Of a stretch of DNA of 64,000 nt, positions 1 through 11,321 are shown in pieces. This stretch comes from Massospora cicadina (taxonomy: Eukaryota > Entomophthoromycota > Entomophthoromycetes > Entomophthorales > Entomophthoraceae). The stretch lies in assembly GCA_022478985.1 (NCBI GenBank), contig JAKSZP010018542.1, forward strand, positions 62,001-126,000, in the 5' to 3' direction. Each line of letters opens with the position of its first letter. The first letter of the stretch is position 1. Below the pieces are notes generated by a model. That model was given only the letters and a program-made list of their open reading frames with translations. It was not told the DNA's origin and did not search any database. The position numbers and the translations under genes are program-made.

Positions 1-288
1 TGGGGAAATTTAATGAATGGGAAAGGAGGATAAAATCCAGAAAACATCCATGCGCGGCATATGATAGGCCAGGAACTCCATGGACCGCCTTTGCTATTCA
101 CTATCTTGATTTGGGGCATTGGTGCGCAACGCCAACACAGTCATAGTTGTACACTACCCAAAGTTTAATACCAGGATCAAACTTTGGGATGCAGTGGTAG
201 AGGTCCCTGTTCTACCACTAGGGTATCCTCCCCTCATTCACTTAAATTTTGAGTTGTTTTGAGGAGTGAACTAGGGATCACCTATATT
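1..288 (-). pseudogene. E0 Ty3/Gypsy remnant, RT to RNase H junction
   Basis: Continuation of the old minus-strand element E0 beyond the half-LINE insertion. Read on the minus strand, the part nearest 288 has a weak P-S-S-L-L-K sequence resembling the PLFHLLK stretch that joins RT to RNase H in Ty3 elements. The rest, to position 1, is too decayed to read. The assignment rests mainly on collinearity with the RT remnant at 2245-3356 and on the target-site duplication joining both sides. Confidence 0.45.
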
Positions 289-2230
289 TTTTTGATTTAT
301 TTGAGGTACGCTGACTAGGGGATGGACAGTACCAAACACAACACTCAAAACGACAAAACAAAACTACTAACCAGGTGGGAAGCAGAAACTGCTAACCCAC
401 CATGGCAGAGGGTGAATAGGGTCGGGGGGTTGGTTTTCAGAAAGACCCGCCTCAATCAAGGGATGTTGGTTACAGTACCAGATCAGAGCAGAGAGCCAGG
501 GCGTTGGGGCATCTGCATAGTGGGGGTTGAGGTTAGCGTAGTAGGAGTTTTCCTCTTCCACATCAAGATAGTGACAGGAAAGTGTTTCAACAAAAGCTGC
601 AAGGAGAACTTCAGCTTCTTTGCGGGCTTCAGGAAGATGGGTGAAAAGGGAGATACTGTGGCGGGTGATTTTGGCTGAGGGGTTGAATGAAGCAATCGTT
701 GCAACATTCATAACAGCAACTTCAGCATCATTGAATAGTTTCGAGATGTCACTACAGGGAGATTCAGGGAAGTCGGAGGGGGAAGAAGAGGGTGGGCAGG
801 CCATGCTGGAGCTGAGCCACTGACTGGGCCACTGCATTGCATAGTTTCAGGCAATGAGGAGAGGCCACCACAGCTAAGGCGAGCTGGTGATCACTTTGGA
901 AGGGGGCTGTATTGGGCAGAGGAGCGAAATGGCGAGGGGTAGGGGTTTCATCAAAGTCTGGAAGGAAAAATTCTGCCCAACCATAATCGCCTTGGCAGAG
1001 AGGTTGACCTGTATGCTTACTAATGAGGACATTACTTGATTCGTCAGTTTCAGCCAATAGATCCCATGGATTTTGGTTCACTGGAATAGTGGCGTTCAAT
1101 TTGGGTGGGTAGGATTGGGCGAATGGGCAGCTGCTTTGTGTCAATGGTGGTCCAAGCATTGCTCTGATTGGCTGGGGTAGATTCAGGTGGGAGAGTGAGG
1201 CTGGAGGTTTTGGGGGGGGCTGATTTTCCATGTGGGCCCACTGAATGAGATTGGAGGGTGGGAGAGGGCAGCAAAGCGCCCCATACTGAACCTCCAGAAG
1301 GAGGCTCAGAAGCCGCAGCAGCGGACTTGGCCTGAGGGCACACTCTTTTTGCATGGTCAAGGCCAAAGCAGAGGGAACAAATATGCCTACCATTATTGAC
1401 CTGAGCCCAAAAGAAATGATTAGGCGCTACAGCCACACTAGCGCGGGGTGGGATTTGTTGGGCTATGGTAGGGTGGTGTGGTATGATGGTGGCTGTTGCA
1501 CGAGGAGCAGCAAGGCGTTCTGCACCAGATGGAATGGCAAAGATGAGGTTGGGCTGAGTGCCATAAGCCATGAGCCCCGCGACCAACTGGTCATACAAAA
1601 CCTGGGGTGGAAGGTGGGATGGGAGATTTGCAAAGGATACCACTAGCGTGGTGTCTGAAGGGAGGCGAGTACGGGTTGTGGGAATGGGGTTTTTTTTATA
1701 AATTAGAGGAGTTTGTGCTGCCGCTTCAGCATCCTCCTCATATTGGAACCCAACGTCAAAGTAGCCCTTAAAAGGGCGGAAGTCTATAAAGCCAGCTGGC
1801 ACAAAGGCTGTAGTGGCTAGGTCAATAATTGCCTTATTGGCATATGGGAACAAACGCCCATAGTCCACTCTGAGGCAATAGCGAATAGCAGAGCGAGGGA
1901 GGGCGAGAGGATGGGGGCGAGAAGGGTGGACGCGCGCCAGATGGAGCGCTAAGTCCCGTGGGGGGACAAAACGGTTGGAAGCAGTGGGCGGGCTGTTTGA
2001 GCCCAGCTGAACGCGCTTGCCCGCAGGGCAGAAAACGCTAGGTGGGGGTGCACTGCTGCCCCACACTGGGGTGGCAGGCGGCGGAGCCAAGGACATCAAA
2101 GAATAGATTTGGGCAGATGGCTGTGGATAAATAAAACTTTAAATTTAAAATTACTCAAAAGTGACTTCGAGTGGTTCTAAATAAGGTCCTAATATTAATG
2201 CCAGCTAACCCTTATTTTCGAAAAAAAATG
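289..2230 (-). mobile_element. ORF1-only LINE-like unit ('half-LINE'), copy 1
   Basis: A unit of about 1.94 kb whose only ORF is a LINE ORF1-type protein and whose minus-strand 3' end (near 289-335) carries the same tail as the LINE in this window: GTCCATCCCC, then TACCTCAAATAAAT, then an A-run. It is flanked by an imperfect direct repeat, gggatcacctatatt at 274-288 and gggacacctatatt at 2231-2244 (one-base indel), the expected mark of target-primed reverse transcription. It has no endonuclease or RT. It shares about 94% of its sequence by eye with copy 2 at 55967-57859. It interrupts E0. Confidence 0.8.
367..2098 (-). pseudogene. half-LINE ORF1-type nucleic-acid-binding protein (frameshifted), copy 1
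   Basis: Start taken at the ATG at about 2096 (MSLAPPP). The product would be about 575 aa. In order it shows a Pro/Ser-rich N-terminus, an RRM-like middle with a conserved Y-FPYANKA block, a CCHC zinc knuckle at 1338-1379 (C-SL-C-FGLD-H-AKRV-C), a Pro/Ser/Ala-rich linker and a conserved C-terminal domain with the sequence NVATIASFNPSAK. The stop is at 367-369, only ~75 bp before the end of the unit. The protein falls in three frames, with shifts near 1100-1390 and 770-840. By analogy with LINE ORF1 it would bind the element RNA and form the particle. There is no trace of ORF2 downstream. Confidence 0.75.
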
Positions 2231-3356
2231 GGGACACCTATATTATTAAAGTTAATAATAGAATGTTGGGTAGTATGCAATCATCTCAAGGAACACTCAA
2301 ATGTCTTGTTTGCTACTCAGCTGCATCATTTATTATAGCATTAATCTTTAGTTTCTAGGACCATAAGTCATGCTTATCAATAACAAACCCCAAACATAAT
2401 TGTTATTGGAAGAAATTACACTTTTGCAGCTTAAGCTTTTGATTAGCCTTGGAAAGAAGGTGGAAGACATTTTTAAGTTTACAGTTGCTCATTAAGCGTT
2501 CTAAAATATTTATATCATACAGATATAAAAATCAGGAGAAGTTTAAACTACTTTATATGATGTCCATAGCCTGCTGAAAGTTGTGAAGGCGTTGCACAAC
2601 TCTTGCTGCATCTGAGTGGGTTGGTAGATGCCCTGGGAAGTAGTCATCGCACTTTTCTCATGTTTGCATTTTGGAAGCTCTATCTGCTAATAGCCAGAGT
2701 CTAATACATATCAAAAAATAGTGTGCACTGCCCAAGCAGTCTAGCGCATCATCATTTATGGTAAGGGATAAAATACTTTTTGGTTACGTTGTCTAGCTTC
2801 CTATAGTCAATTACCACTTAATATAAAGTAATCTATATTAACATCACCAGGGAGAACTAAAGACCCTTGGATGGCACTAACATTTACAATTACACAAGCT
2901 ATTTGTTTACTTTATTTACCAGCTTATCTGCCGCCTTAGGTCTAATAGGATGCAGATATATTGGAGAATAATTTTTATCTATAAGGTGTAATACATCTTA
3001 TGCACACCCCAAATTACTTTTTTCCTTAGCAAAAAATAACAGTATACTTCTTAAATAAGGCCAGCACTTGGTTCTTAGTCTTTATTTGACCAGAGTTGTT
3101 TTAAGAGTATAGAAAACACAGATAAGCTTTTGTTGCTGTAAATCCCATTTTTATCCAGATAGCCAAATTGTAGAAACTTTGTACTTCATCAACTGAAAAT
3201 ATGAACAAAAGAAACTATTTGATGTCTCTTAACCTTAATTAGTATTTTACAAATTAGCCAATAATACTTTAATTTTTCATGGTACAGAAGATTAACACAG
3301 GCGTGGTGACAGGATCCATTTTTAGATTTTCAGAATGGCGCAAATATCTTTACATA
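2231..3356 (-). pseudogene. E0 Ty3/Gypsy RT remnant (very decayed)
   Basis: Minus-strand translation in mixed frames gives recognisable Ty3 pol landmarks in the right order. Near 3230 there is a KRHQIVSFVH segment like the pre-RT linker of the other elements. Near 2780-2830 comes VVIDYRKLDNVTKK. Then come the degenerate substrate and primer-grip region (VVQRLHNFQQ), and at 2340-2500 the end of the palm and thumb (LLSKANQKLKLQKCNFFQ). Stops occur every 20-40 codons. No start, LTR or catalytic YxDD was found. E1 interrupts this remnant at 3357; its upstream part continues at 12217. Confidence 0.7.
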
Positions 3357-4255
3357 TGTTGGAATTTCAGATGACCACATAATCCAACCTTGTAACCAAT
3401 TAATAAATTCAACAATTAAGATATAATTGTATAGAATCACCAACAGCGGCTGATTGATGGGATTATTGTCAGGCATCATTCCTGATGATATTAATAGTCA
3501 CTGAATGATGATATTATTGGTGGCAATCATCCCCATTAAAATCAAGCAATAATTCAATATGGGAGCAACATCCAATAGTTGAATTATAGGGAACTGTTCA
3601 TAGCAGAACAAATGGGGAATTGTCAGAAACTACCAAAGTGTTTGAACGCCAGAGTAAGAGAGTTGGATCATCATCAGCCAAAACAATTTTTAAGTCCCTA
3701 ATGCCAATCATTTGGTTGCCAAACAACCGAGGATTATGCTGCCTAAGAAACTCAAGGCAACAGTACCTGACGAGATTTGGTGCCTAACACCTGAGGGTCA
3801 AACTAGTATAGGAGCACAAAATAATTCCCAGCAGACAGCTGAAAAGTTATGTGCCAATTCTAACTATAAAAACCCCAAATTATTCCCTAATAGAAGCTGA
3901 TAAAAACCTGATAACTTATTTGTATTTAACATTTGTTTAAACATTACTCTTAAGAAAAAAGTGCAAGGATCAGATATCCTTAAGTTGTTATCAAAGTCTC
4001 TGTCTGTCTCTGTGAGAAGGAAATAGGGATAGTGTTCCCTACCAGTATCAAAATATCTTCAAGAGGAAGAAGAACCTGTCTAGCGTTGGAAATACACTCA
4101 ACGTGGCTTTTGGGCATTCAACTTTAATAATAGTCTTCATACTATTATGACCCCAGCTAATAAAATTTAATCAAATCAATGCAAGAATCCACAAATCTGT
4201 GCAGTCGAAATCTAGGGCCAGAAGTAAGCAACTAACCAAGCCCCAGATTTTAACA
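3357..4255 (+). repeat. E1 5' LTR
   Basis: Begins TGTTGGAATTT and ends TTTTAACA. It is matched by 11322-12216 with roughly 25 substitutions and a few small indels. The 62-codon ORF beginning at 3712 lies wholly inside the LTR and is broken in the 3' copy, so it is not called as a gene. Confidence 0.92.
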
Positions 4256-4256
4256 T

Positions 4257-4275
4257 TGGTGCTCACTACATGGGG
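4257..4275 (+). promoter_or_regulatory. E1 primer-binding site
   Basis: TGGTGCTCACTACATGGGG starts one base after the 5' LTR. The TGG start fits pairing to a tRNA 3' CCA. Almost the same 18-mer follows the 5' LTR of E5 (35681), E3 (26203) and E4 (22411), so this is a shared primer site. The tRNA is not identified. Confidence 0.75.
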
Positions 4276-4304
4276 TAGTTGAGTTTTCAAAAGCCAATTT
4301 AACA

Positions 4305-5500
4305 ATGTCTTATGAGAAAGAGCTTCAGAAGCTCTGGGCGGAACTACAAGCTGTCAATCAAAATGTGCTCAGCTCAGCATCTCAAGTTGATGTTAGTACC
4401 TTAGAGGAGCGTATGATCAAGGCGGAAGAGGTGCTCAAACAATTAGTAATAGTGAATAATGACTTGTGTGGAAAAATTGCCTCTTTGAATTGGAAAGAGG
4501 GCGAACTTGTTAAAGAAATTTTATTTCAAAAAACTTAATAAGAAGTGGATTGAGAACGCATCTGGCGGTATCACAAGGAGATGGCGAAAATGACAAAGCA
4601 TATTGAGGATTTTGAAAAGCACAAATGTGAGTGTGAGCAATTCAATGCAAATGAGGCTGATGAAAAGGCATGCAAAACTACGATCAGGAAGACCTCTCCA
4701 CCCCAAAATATGCCCAAACCATTTGCTGGTGTGTTGGAAATGACTCCCAAAGCCACTCCTATGGCTTCTCGAGTAGATGAACCAGGATCATCCATGAGTG
4801 GAGCAAATAAGGAATTTCGAAATACACCAAAATTGCCCACCTTTCACAGGGATAACGCCCCTGGATTATTCCCCCTATACAAGATGACCATGTTTGGCTA
4901 TGCAGACGATCAAAAAGCAGTGACTGTAATGAACTGTCTTAGTACTGACTGCCATAATCTGGTGCTACCCCACCTCAATGGGACAATTAGTCATATGTGG
5001 AAGCAAAAGCAGCCATTATGTTGGAGTTTAAAAGCTCTACTTAGATGACAAAATTGTAAATAAGAGTTCATGGGTATACAAATTTGCAAAGAAAAGACCC
5101 TGGCTAGTTTCACCGACTGGTTTTACCAAGAAGCCCAGATCTTGGCAGGAGCAAATGTGTTGCCTGGATTTGATGCACGCATAGCCATGCAGTCAGAACT
5201 TCGTCCCTACCAAGCCTTGCATCAGATTATGGTGGTGGCACTAGTGACTCAAACAATGACCTCTCAGATGGTGGACCATCTGAAGATGCTTGGAGCCACA
5301 TTTGATGCTCCCAATCACACTTTTAAAGGAATTCAGACAAAGGCTCAAAATATTGTTAAATTTGTTAAATCAACTAAAGAATCTGAGAGCCAAATTGTGA
5401 TGGGAAGTAAACATGAAGTTCAAAAATGAGCGAAAAAATCGTCAGTCCACTGTTTCCAATGTGGGAAGTCTGGCCATGTAATTTCCCAGTGTCAGGACAA
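4305..5500 (+). pseudogene. E1 Gag (frameshifted)
   Basis: Starts at the ATG at 4305. The first 77 codons are a predicted coiled coil (repeated L/V at heptad spacing, E/K-rich). After a frame break comes a charged segment, then the Ty3 capsid-type region from about 4830 (PTFHRDNAPGLFPLY) to 5400, split by a stop near 5047 and a frameshift. The nucleocapsid knuckle C-FQ-C-GKSG-H-VISQ-C is intact at 5451-5492 but lies in a different frame from the capsid. The protein would package element RNA in cytoplasmic particles. It cannot be made as a single product from this copy. Confidence 0.85.
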
Positions 5501-5984
5501 AAAACCAAAGGATCAAATTAATCTCATTCAGACCCAAGAAAACTGTTCAGATTTAGGAAAACGACCAGAAGTCTAGATCAGGGACGTTCTAGTACTGCTG
5601 ATATACCTGTCCCGCCTGATATGAATGAGGAAATTGATATCTCTGACCTATTTGTGGATGATGAATCGCTGGATCCACTCCATCAGGGGGTTAACATGGC
5701 TGTTAATTCAATAACTCAAGCCAAAGCGAAGGGGATAAATCCTGAAATTATTAATGAGGTCACTCGACCCTACATATGACAGTTAGCAGAGAAAGTTAGA
5801 TCCGCCAAGAGCCCTGAAGACAGTCAAAATGAAGTTGGATGAGGCAAACGTTTCTTCCTTAACAGCGCAATCAAAGAGTCATTCCCTGATTTATCCACTC
5901 AAATAAATCACACACTTGATTTTTGGCAAATAAGTCCACTATCCATTCAGTAAATACTTAATTTTAGTACTCAGAGTGTACCTA

Positions 5985-6447
5985 TGTTGATATTCTAGTC
6001 AATAGGATCAGAGTACGAGTCAGAATTGATAGTGGAGCGCCAATCAACATCATATCCATCAAATTAGTGAAACATATGAGGATCTCACCTGATTTGGAGC
6101 TTAAAAAAGAGTATGGAAAGGCTGGATCAGACATTACCATCTCATGTGGAGCCTACAGTGCACTACCACTTCAATTTGGATCACTGATGGTGTCAGCTCC
6201 CGCCATAGTGTTGGCCAATCCAAACTATGATATACTTATCAGGACAGAGTTCTTGAGGAAGTATGGGGTGAAATGTGAATTTGAAGAAAATACTATGATA
6301 ATATTGGAGCAGACGTTGCCTTTGGTGTATCATCAGAACGGGAGAAATTCTGCTGAAAAAAGGAATAATTTTGTCAACTTAATTTATAGTGATGGTATTA
6401 TACCAATTTGCTATAAATTAGTTGGAAAAAATGGAAAGCAATGCTGA
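5985..6447 (+). pseudogene. E1 aspartic protease
   Basis: Retroviral-type aspartic protease domain. The catalytic triad appears as D-S-G-A in IDSGAPINIIS near 6030, followed by the flap region and the second conserved stretch NYDILIRTEFLRKYG near 6225. The domain itself reads open over about 150 codons, so this is the best-preserved piece of E1. The ATG at 6067 lies inside the domain and is not a real start; the protease would be released from a Gag-Pol precursor. Downstream (6450-7470) is a decayed PR-RT linker with many stops. Confidence 0.85.
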
Positions 6448-7469
6448 TGGAAATTATGGAGAATCATGGTGTCACAATTTCAATATGACTGGATGATAAT
6501 CGTGGGCCAGCTAGTGTGGATTGGGAAGAATCTGCTGAACATGATATCAGTTACAATTAATTATAGTGCCTCAAGATGAGGTGATATTGGGATAGAATGG
6601 GTTATTATTGGATCAACTCTAAATATGGCAATAAGGCAATGAGGCGATGTAGATGTTCAATGAATACAAAGTAAGTAGCCTACAATTAGGGCGATAGAGA
6701 GCTAGATAATAACAAGATGAAATTGAGGAGAATTAGTGGAATAGAATAGCCCAAGCTATGAGAGTGGTATCATCCAAAGCTGCTGTATATAAGTGAGATT
6801 GGCGATTGAGAAAAGGAGGTTGTTAATAGTAGAGAGAGTGGAACAGCGGAAGATCGCTGTATTTATTAAATAAATAAAAGAGTCGTTGGGAGATTGCTCC
6901 TAATTTTTAGTATATTTTCAAGTGTGTCTGGAGGACGATGATCCCCGCATCATCTGTCTGTTGTTCAGCGTGTTTGAATTGTACAAACAATATGGCGGAT
7001 CCTAACAATACCATCCAAATTTATAGCTCATGGGATACCTCTAATGATGAATGCAATGAACACTATTTCACTGGGGGCTCAAATCATAGTTAACATCAGG
7101 TTAATGATAAAACTTTAAGAACAACTATATGAGGAAATTATCAATCCATGGGAAAAATTGAGGGTTGAACTGTGGGTGGTGCTAGGGATCTTAATGCCAG
7201 GTCATGAAGAGATGTGAGTACTATTAGCCAATCTAGGAGAGAAGCTGATGAAAATTGAAAAATCTAGATTATTGCATTTCTACACTTGCTCCCAACGGCG
7301 GAAATTTACGCTTTTCATGAATTTGGATCATTTTCTGAAATGTGATTGCCATCAGAAGTTACCAAAAGGGTCAACATATTAGTGGATCATGGACAGCTAG
7401 CTAATCTGACTGAGAATCAGCAGGAGGATGTGCTCTGATTTTTTTTAAAAATATAGGGAGATATTTGCT

Positions 7470-8615
7470 CAGAATGATCATGACTTAGGATGTGCAAAAA
7501 ATGTACTTCACAAAGTTGATACTGAGGAATATTCACCAATAAGAATGAGACCTGTTCATAGGTCTAGAGCAGCAGAAGCAGAGGTCAGCAATGAAATAAG
7601 AAAGTTAGTGGAACATGGGTTATTTGTTCTTTCATTGAGCCCATGGGTGAGTCTGATCCTTTTTGGTATAAAGAAGGATAGATCAAACTGAGTAGTGATT
7701 GACTATCACTGACTTAGCAAGATCACTAAAAAAGACTCTTATCTGCTGCCTCAAATTGTGACATGCTTGATTGCCTGGGGGAGGCAAAATACTTTTTGGC
7801 TATGGACCTGATTCAGGCTATTGGCAAATTGATTTGCCAAAATAAGGTCAGGAAAAATGTGTGATAATTACTGCACAAGGACTATACCAGCTGACCAGAA
7901 TGCCCCAGGGTTTAGGCAATATGCTTGTGACTTTTCAGCATGCTATGGATTCAATACTTAGTGACCTGAAGCTATCCTGCGTGCTAGTATAATTAGACGT
8001 ATCAACGTCTTCAGTAGGACCTTCACAGATTATTTGGAGCATATGGATGAAGTTTTCAAGTGGTTGGAAATGGCGAATCTAAAAATTAAGCTGAGAAAGT
8101 GCCATTTTTTTCAAAAAAGAGCTTGAATACTTAGGGTTTGTTATAAACTCTAATGGATTACAACTGCAACTCATGAAAAATGAGGCTAGCAAGTAGATGT
8201 CAATCCCAAAAAAGTGTTTAGGGTTATTTAAGTCTTTTTGGGATGGTTGGGTACAATTGCCAATTCATCAAAGACTTTGCTGGAATCACTAAACCTTTAT
8301 TCCACCTACTCAAGGATCCAAAAATGGGGTTTATATGGAACAAAGAGGCACAGAAGTTATTTGATAAGCTCTAAAATTATCTCATGAGCAGCCAAGTGGT
8401 AAAATATCTGAATTTTTAATTGGGAATTTATAATTCAAGCAGATGCCTCGTTAACAGTGGTTGGAGCTGTTCTAAGTCAATTAGATGACAATGGGGATGA
8501 ACATTCAGTAGTGTATGTGAGCAGAACCCTGTCACCAGTGGAAAGAAACTATACTGTGACAGAGCGAAAGTGTCTGGCAGTCATCCATGCCTGTAAACAA
8601 TTTTGAGTCTACATA
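7470..8615 (+). pseudogene. E1 reverse transcriptase and N-terminal half of RNase H
   Basis: Palm and fingers motifs are recognisable in mixed frames: SPIRMRPVHRSR near 7530, VVIDYH near 7700, MPQGLGN near 7900 and the thumb near 8080-8160. The catalytic Y of YxDD is a TAA stop (7990-7992), followed by LDV. RNase H starts near 8430 with the first catalytic Asp in QADAS, then SRTLSPVERNYTVTER. It is cut at 8615 by the Tc1/mariner insertion. Stops in place of Trp (TGG to TGA) and Arg (CGA to TGA) codons are frequent. Confidence 0.85.
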
Positions 8616-9319
8616 CAGTGGCGCCAGAAAAAAACGCATAATTATTTATTAGTAATATGTATGCCCTCCTATAGCATCAAGAACTTCTCTGCAACAATTA
8701 CTCATACTTAAAACCAGCTTTTTGATAAGTTCTGAATCTAGATTCATACACTCCTCTTTACATATATCTGCTAGCATTTTCAAATTTTTTTGGATTTTTC
8801 TGCCAACTTTGTGGATCCAATTTTAGGATTACTTTTAAAAACTTTTTCCATGTATTTAATATCCCATTTATCGAGACTTTTTCTTCTTCCAGAGCCCACT
8901 TTTCTCAAAATGCAATTAGTTTTACTTATTTTTTTAGCCAATTGTGATATTGTAGACTGACTGACTGATTACTTTTTTGCAATATCAACCTGTTTTTGAC
9001 CAATCTCCAACAACGCTTTAATTTCAGATTTCTCTTCATTGGTAAGTTGTTCATTCATTGAGGTATTCATTTAAAATTTAAGTTATAGATTTCGATTTCC
9101 AAAATGGTGGGAAATATATTTTTTTTAAAAAATATGCATTTTTTGTTGGCAGTAAACTTGACATTTATTGATATATCAATATATTTAAAAAGAGCTGAAA
9201 TCTAAGAGTAATATATATGTATTTTATTTTTTATTAATAATCATTTTACAATCTATTTTGAAGTTTTTATTTTATTATATATGTAGTTTTTTATTATGCA
9301 TTTTTTTCTGGCACCACTG
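8616..9319 (-). mobile_element. Tc1/mariner-type DNA transposon derivative, 704 bp
   Basis: Terminal inverted repeats of about 27 bp (CAGTGGCGCCAGAAAAAAAC at the left, its near-exact complement at the right, ending gcaccactg) are flanked by TA dinucleotides at 8614-8615 and 9320-9321. TA duplication is the hallmark of Tc1/mariner transposition. If the insert and one TA are ignored, the RNase H frame of E1 runs straight through (..VYIHGMHFKV..), so the ends are placed to the base. At 704 bp it is too short for a full transposase (~340 codons) and is an internally deleted, non-autonomous copy. Confidence 0.93.
8780..9070 (-). pseudogene. Tc1-like transposase N-terminal DNA-binding fragment
   Basis: The ATG at 9068-9070 opens a basic, helical N-terminus with LTNEEKSEIKALLEIGQ, then VDIAKK, a frame break, and SQSTISQLAKKI, the two helices of a paired-type HTH. 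A basic GSGRRKS linker and a second HTH-like segment (KWDIKYMEKVF) follow. The frame ends near 8780. The catalytic DDE domain is absent, so only terminal-repeat binding could remain. Confidence 0.8.
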
Positions 9320-9321
9320 TA

Positions 9322-10718
9322 CATGGGATGCACTTTAAAGTCATAACTGACCACTCATCCCTGCTCTGGCTTATTACCCTGAAGGAACAGGAGGGCCAGT
9401 TGGCCCAATGGGCTTTAAAGCTGCAAGCATACAATTTTGAAATTTTCCACAGAGTTGGACTGGTATATCAGAATGCTGACGGATCATCTCAAATGTTGGT
9501 TTTTCATGTAATATATCATCAGGATGATGCATTGTTTCAGTGGATGATCAAAGAAGATATCAGGGATGAACCCCAAGAAATTTGTAATATACTATAAAAG
9601 GCCAAGGAAAATACTGAATTTCAGAACAATCAATTATACAAAATGATCAAAGGAAAATGGGTTTTATTTCCTAAACCATCAGAATGAGCAGAAATAATTT
9701 GAGCTGCTCATAAGGTCATTGGCCATGGTGGCCTAAAGAAAACAGTGGATCATATTCTCCAGTATTATTACTGGGATTTGCTCAAATATGATGTCATGGA
9801 TTACCTAGTCTGCTGTGTGGAATGTCAACTTCACAAGCTGCATAAGAACATCGTAGGGTACAGGCTAGTACGCCCTGGTTTTGCATAGCACACAGTGTCC
9901 ATAGACATTATGGGGCCATTGAGTATCAGCACTGGGAGAATGAAGTATATAATCGTCACAATAGATTATTTAACCCAATGGGTCAAATTGAAAGCCCTCA
10001 CCAAAGTAGATGCAATTAGTACAGCGAAGTTTATACTTGACCAAGTGATCTATTGGCATGGATGTCACCAAGTTATTCTCAGTGACAATGGAACCAATTT
10101 TACTACAATTTGATTCCCAGACTAAATAAATTAATGGGAATCCGCGGCGTTGTATCTGTTCCCTATTTTCTAGAAACAAATGGAATGGTGGAAAGAGTGA
10201 ATGCAACTCTAGCCTCAACATTACAAACCAGTTGCAGGGAAAACTTTTGCTTGGGGGCATATCTGAGTTTGGTCACATTCACTTATAATATCAGTTACCA
10301 TTCAGTGACTGAGAAAACGCTGTTCAAACTGTTATATGGGTAGAAAGCCGCATTACCACCAATATTGTATTCAGCAGTAGAGCCATCTTTGGTATGAGTG
10401 CTGGACAACATCTATCCTGACTGGCCAATATCCTGATTGAATTACAATCTTGGGCATTCAAAATGACAACGAAAATAGAATCAACATGAATAAAGCAGAT
10501 GACCAGAATCAACATATGTTGAAAGTATACATGTGGGCGATAGGGTAGCCTATTGTGATACCCATGGGTTTGGGAGGAAAAATAAGTTGGACGCCCTATG
10601 GATGGGACCATTCAAAATTATTACCAAGTTAGTGAATGATGCCTATACAATCAAGAATGTCAAGGATGGTCGCATAGTCAATAGAGCCCATGTAAAATAC
10701 TTAAAGTATTGGACTTAA
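9322..10718 (+). pseudogene. E1 RNase H C-terminal half and integrase
   Basis: RNase H resumes with FKVITDHSSLLWL (catalytic D in TDHSSL) and ends near 9560. Integrase follows: the HHCC zinc domain at about 9700-9840 (H-x3-H, CCVEC), catalytic Asp in SIDIMGP (9898), second Asp in LSDNGTNF (10078), and Glu in ETNGMVERVN (10180). The C-terminal SH3-like domain with LWMGPFKII, ending at 10718, is open from 10533. Stops and frameshifts separate the domains, for example at 10112 just after the second Asp. No chromodomain is seen. Confidence 0.85.
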
Positions 10719-11310
10719 AGGAAAAGTAAATAATGAAAAAAGATAAAAAGATAAAAAGATGCATAAAAATTTGAAAAGTAAAAGTATATTTTTTTTAGTA
10801 TTAGATAGTAAAAGTATATTAAAAACTAATTTTAATTTGAGCAGTGATGCATCTAGCAATATTCCCACCTACCAAGCATGGAGTAAGGAAAAGATAAAAT
10901 AATGGACACAAGTACTGAGCTATTGGCAGGATCAGAATTGGCTGAAACTAGATATGCCGAATAGTCCCTATCAACGAGATATTGAAACCCATCCTGGGGT
11001 TGGTACAGGTGGCAAAGTGCCAATGAGACCTGTCCTGGGGTTTATACAGGTGGACCAGTTGATCTTTTAGTAAGGATACAAAGATGGGACTGTCATGGCA
11101 TGATGTCACATGGACCACACTCAAGAAGAGGTTGCAATAGGTAGCAACCAAGGATAAGAAGTTATCAAAACTGAGCAGAGCATATAGGTGTTGAGTGCAG
11201 ACAGAGATGCATTCCGCTGAGGACATAGAGATATGAAAAACCAAATATGAGCTCAAGCTAAGGTGGCTTCCATCCCTGAGGGTTCTATCTTCCGTTGGAT
11301 AATATGGTCA
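10719..11310 (+). other. E1 3' untranslated region, no gene
   Basis: A-rich sequence after integrase. It holds the micro-insertion at 10791-10806 and two imperfect copies of a cctgggg...acaggtgg unit (about 10990-11015 and 11035-11060). The 102-codon minus-strand ORF here has no recognisable content. Confidence 0.6.
10777..10820 (-). mobile_element. Micro-insertion C: 16 bp with a 14-bp target duplication
   Basis: agtaaaagtatatt occurs exactly at 10777-10790 and 10807-10820, enclosing TTTTTTAGTATTAGAT (10791-10806). Its complement, ATCTAATACTAAAAAA, matches micro-insertions A and B in E6 with one transition. It looks like a LINE 3' end truncated to its last few bases plus tail. Confidence 0.75.
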
Positions 11311-11321
11311 AGAGGGGGATA

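Noticed and set aside
3712..3900. 62-codon ORF after ATG at 3712 as a small gene
   Set aside because: It lies entirely in the E1 5' LTR; the equivalent frame in the 3' LTR is broken, and the sequence is explained as LTR.
7690..7760. TGA read as tryptophan (alternative genetic code)
   Set aside because: TAA and TAG stops and frameshifts are just as frequent in the same elements, and LINE ORFs use TGG for Trp; decay explains it.
10948..11256. Envelope-like minus-strand ORF at the 3' end of E1
   Set aside because: Wrong strand for an envelope gene, no leader or membrane segment pattern, and the region has small direct repeats typical of non-coding sequence.
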